A stretch of 6,846 bases of DNA, taken from contig CAIOHM010000207.1 of the NCBI GenBank assembly GCA_903858055.1, positions 1-6,846 of the forward strand, read 5' to 3'. Each line of letters starts with the position of its first letter. Positions within the stretch are counted from its first letter, which is position 1. The notes beneath the pieces are model-generated. The model did no database searches. It was not told where the DNA came from and saw only the letters and a list, made by a program, of their open reading frames with translations. The translations under genes were made by a program, and so were the position numbers. Source of the DNA: an uncultured delta proteobacterium. GTDB lineage: Bacteria > Myxococcota_A > Polyangia > Polyangiales > Polyangiaceae. Shown in pieces: positions 4,790 to 6,846 of this stretch.

Positions 4790-6846
4790 TCAAGGCGTCG
4801 CGGCCACCGGGTCTTCACCAAGCGCTTGCACCACGAGCTTCGAGGGCTCGCTGCTCGCGACGCACCAGAGCTGGTGGGCCGCACGAGTCGCGCCCACGTA
4901 GAGCATGCGGCGCGCGAGCGCGTTCTCGGGATAGCTCGACGCGTTCGTGTCGAGGAGCACGACCTCGTCGAACTCGAGACCCTTCGTTTGACGCACGTCG
5001 GTCACGTCGAACCCGGCGTTCCAGGTGAAGTCTTGCTCGGTCACGATGCGCACGTTCGGCACTTCGGCGCGGTCGAGCCCCTGGTGATAGACCTCGGCCT
5101 GGGCCGCATGCCGCGCGATGAGCGCCACGTTCGCCGTCGGCTCGTCGCCGTGGAGCTGCTTCAGCGCGTCGGCCAAGAACGCGACCGCTTCGCCTTGCGA
5201 CGAGAACCGGAGGAGCTCGACCGGCGGACCGCTTCGCGTCGTTTCGGGGATTTCGTCGTGCGCCAGTGGGCCCAAGACCCCGCGAGCGAAATCCGTGATC
5301 TCCGCGGTCGAGCGGTAGCTGACCTTGAGCGGCGAAAGCGCCGCCGCCTCGATGCCGAGCCCTTCGAGGAGCGTCACCCAGTCGAAGCGCTCCGCGTCGT
5401 CGTCTTCCTCGAGGGTGCGTTGGGCCACGTCGCCCGCAAGCGTGATGGAGCGATCGCTGCCCGTGAGCTCGAGCAGGACGCGGAGCGCGACGGGGTTCGC
5501 GTCCTGCACTTCGTCGACGAAGAGGTGCGCAAAGCGCAGCGGAGCCCCGTCGATGTCGGTCAGCGGGCCGCGGAACACCTGCCAAACGCGGAGGATGAGC
5601 GCGGGGTCTTCGGTGTCGATCGTCGGCTCGTCGCCGTCGCGCTCGCCCTCGGCACGGATGCGTGCCTGCTTCGTTCCCCAGTCGGCGACCTGATCGATTT
5701 GGTTCTGCGTGAAGCCTTGCACGCCGCGGAAGTGCTCGTGGAGCAACGCGCGGTTCGTGGTCGCTTCGTCCCAGTGGAGCGCGACGTTGCGCGCGGTCTG
5801 GCGCAGCTCGTGAACCGCCTTGTCGAGGGCCATGCGTTCGACGGTGCCGAAGTCCGGCGCCTTGGCGACTCCCTGGAGTTCGCGCTTTCCGGCAAGCCAG
5901 CCGTTGAACGCGGCCAGGCGCACCTCGAGCGGTCTCTCCTCGCCCGCGCGCTTGCCGGTCGCCTTCCACGCGTTTGCGAGCACGTCACGCTGGCGACCGC
6001 GCGCGAACACTTCGTCGAGCTTGCGTGTCGCGTCGGCGGTGGCTTTGCGGTGGAGCGCGTCCACCACGCGAAGCATGGCGGGATGCATCTTCGCGCGCGC
6101 GACCACGGGCGGCGTGCTCTCGTTTTGGCGGAGCGGGATCTTGGTGAGCAAGTACGCGAGGACGCGTGAGCTCCATCGCGCAAAGGTCATGACGGGCACG
6201 CCGCTGACTTCGAGCGTCGGCAGCACGCGGGCCACGTAGTGCACGAGAGCGTCGTTGGGCACGATCGCCATGAGCCGCTCGGGCTTGAAGCGCTGCGGGT
6301 CCGTGAACGCGAGGTACGCCATGCGGTGCAGACCGACCGTGGTCTTGCCCGACCCCGCGCCGCCTTGAATGGCGACGACGCCCGAGCCTGGCTTGGCGAT
6401 GAGCTTGAACTGATCGGGGTCGAGCAGCGCGGCGATCGCCGGGAGATGCTTGTCCGTGCGCAGCTCGCCGTCGGCCCCTACCCCAAGCTTCGGCCCCTGC
6501 CCTTGCTCGGTCTTGCCGCCTTGCCAGCGCTTCTCGGTGGCCAAACGAACGCGCTTCGTGTCGACGCGGGACCAGCGGTCCGAGCCTCGCGCGCGCACGA
6601 AGGTACCCTCGCTCGACGAGACGCGCACGAGCACCCCGTTCACGATCGCGACGGAGCGGCGCAGCGCGACCTGGCCCTCGACGACGCGATCGCCGATCTC
6701 CTCTTCGTAGTCGTCGCCCTCTTGGTAGCGGTAGAAGATCTTCGAGACCGGCGCGTTGCGCCAGTCGACGATCTTCACGGCCGCACGGGGATCGACGTAG
6801 GAGCGCGCACCGATGAGCACGTCGCGACGCTTGCCGTCTTCGACGA
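4790..6846 (-). CDS. HelD-like superfamily 1 (UvrD/Rep-type) helicase/ATPase, 5' partial
   Basis: ATP-dependent SF1 enzyme, seen as 684 codons running off the right edge (numbered from the first full codon at 6844). Motifs in order: HelD-type N-terminal block DWRNAP (27-32) followed by FYRYQEGDDYEEE, Walker A GGAGSGKTT (161-169, Lys167), Walker B DEVQD (444-448), motif III AGD (about 470-472), motif IV SYRS (509-512), motif V TKGLEFD (620-626) and motif VI YVGATRA (649-655). All key residues are intact. The roughly 220-residue stretch between the Walker A region and Walker B fits the inserted 1B/arm region. The GTG at 6820 is not the start, because the family-conserved block continues upstream of it to the window edge. 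HelD proteins in other bacteria bind RNA polymerase and help release stalled or inactive complexes; the coiled-coil N-terminus that would settle this is outside the window. A UvrD-like DNA helicase role is the alternative. Confidence 0.9.
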   Translation of the reverse strand, partial: VEDGKRRDVLIGARSYVDPRAAVKIVDWRNAPVSKIFYRYQEGDDYEEEIGDRVVEGQVALRRSVAIVNGVLVRVSSSEGTFVRARGSDRWSRVDTKRVRLATEKRWQGGKTEQGQGPKLGVGADGELRTDKHLPAIAALLDPDQFKLIAKPGSGVVAIQGGAGSGKTTVGLHRMAYLAFTDPQRFKPERLMAIVPNDALVHYVARVLPTLEVSGVPVMTFARWSSRVLAYLLTKIPLRQNESTPPVVARAKMHPAMLRVVDALHRKATADATRKLDEVFARGRQRDVLANAWKATGKRAGEERPLEVRLAAFNGWLAGKRELQGVAKAPDFGTVERMALDKAVHELRQTARNVALHWDEATTNRALLHEHFRGVQGFTQNQIDQVADWGTKQARIRAEGERDGDEPTIDTEDPALILRVWQVFRGPLTDIDGAPLRFAHLFVDEVQDANPVALRVLLELTGSDRSITLAGDVAQRTLEEDDDAERFDWVTLLEGLGIEAAALSPLKVSYRSTAEITDFARGVLGPLAHDEIPETTRSGPPVELLRFSSQGEAVAFLADALKQLHGDEPTANVALIARHAAQAEVYHQGLDRAEVPNVRIVTEQDFTWNAGFDVTDVRQTKGLEFDEVVLLDTNASSYPENALARRMLYVGATRAAHQLWCVASSEPSKLVVQALGEDPVAATP

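Noticed and set aside
4698..4901. Plus-strand 67-codon ORF starting in the AT-rich island
   Set aside because: It overlaps the helicase 3' end antisense for more than 100 bp, has no ribosome binding site and no recognisable product.
4031..6169. Plus-strand open frame of 712 codons across the gap and the helicase gene
   Set aside because: It is opposite a helicase gene with all SF1 motifs intact, and its product is low-complexity and Arg-rich.

Overview
The window is very GC-rich, with strong G/C preference at third codon positions in every gene I accept. Its content (long Sec lipoproteins with collagen-like stalks and beta-sandwich arrays, a HelD-type ATPase, a possible sigma-54 promoter) suggests a Gram-negative soil-type bacterium, most likely Myxococcota/Polyangia. 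That taxonomic guess is an inference from style; no marker gene is present.

Layout. Positions 1-115 (+) hold the last codons of a gene entering from the left. Positions 116-262 are a convergent gap with a clear Rho-independent terminator (200-235) acting on minus-strand transcripts. Positions 263-4161 (-) hold two tandem paralogous genes 20 bp apart: an upstream 649-residue lipoprotein (2212-4161) and a downstream 642-residue one (263-2191). Both have the same order: lipoprotein signal peptide with Cys23, exactly 15 Gly-X-Y triplets, an IPT/TIG-like domain, a second beta-rich domain, a degenerate PPC-like module, and two PPC-type modules that each carry a Cys pair. Positions 4162-4789 are a 628-bp non-coding stretch with candidate promoter elements and dyads. 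Positions 4790-6846 (-) hold most of a HelD-like superfamily 1 ATPase whose N-terminus lies beyond the right edge.

How they work together. The two lipoproteins look like one two-gene transcription unit, with a shared promoter region upstream of 4161 and a shared terminator after 263. I infer that they are exported, lipidated and displayed on the cell envelope, with collagen-like stalks that could form homo- or heterotrimers. No enzyme domain is visible in either. The HelD-like gene is on the same strand but 628 bp away, is probably a separate unit, and has no evident functional link to them. The tandem stalked lipoprotein pair is the most unusual content here.
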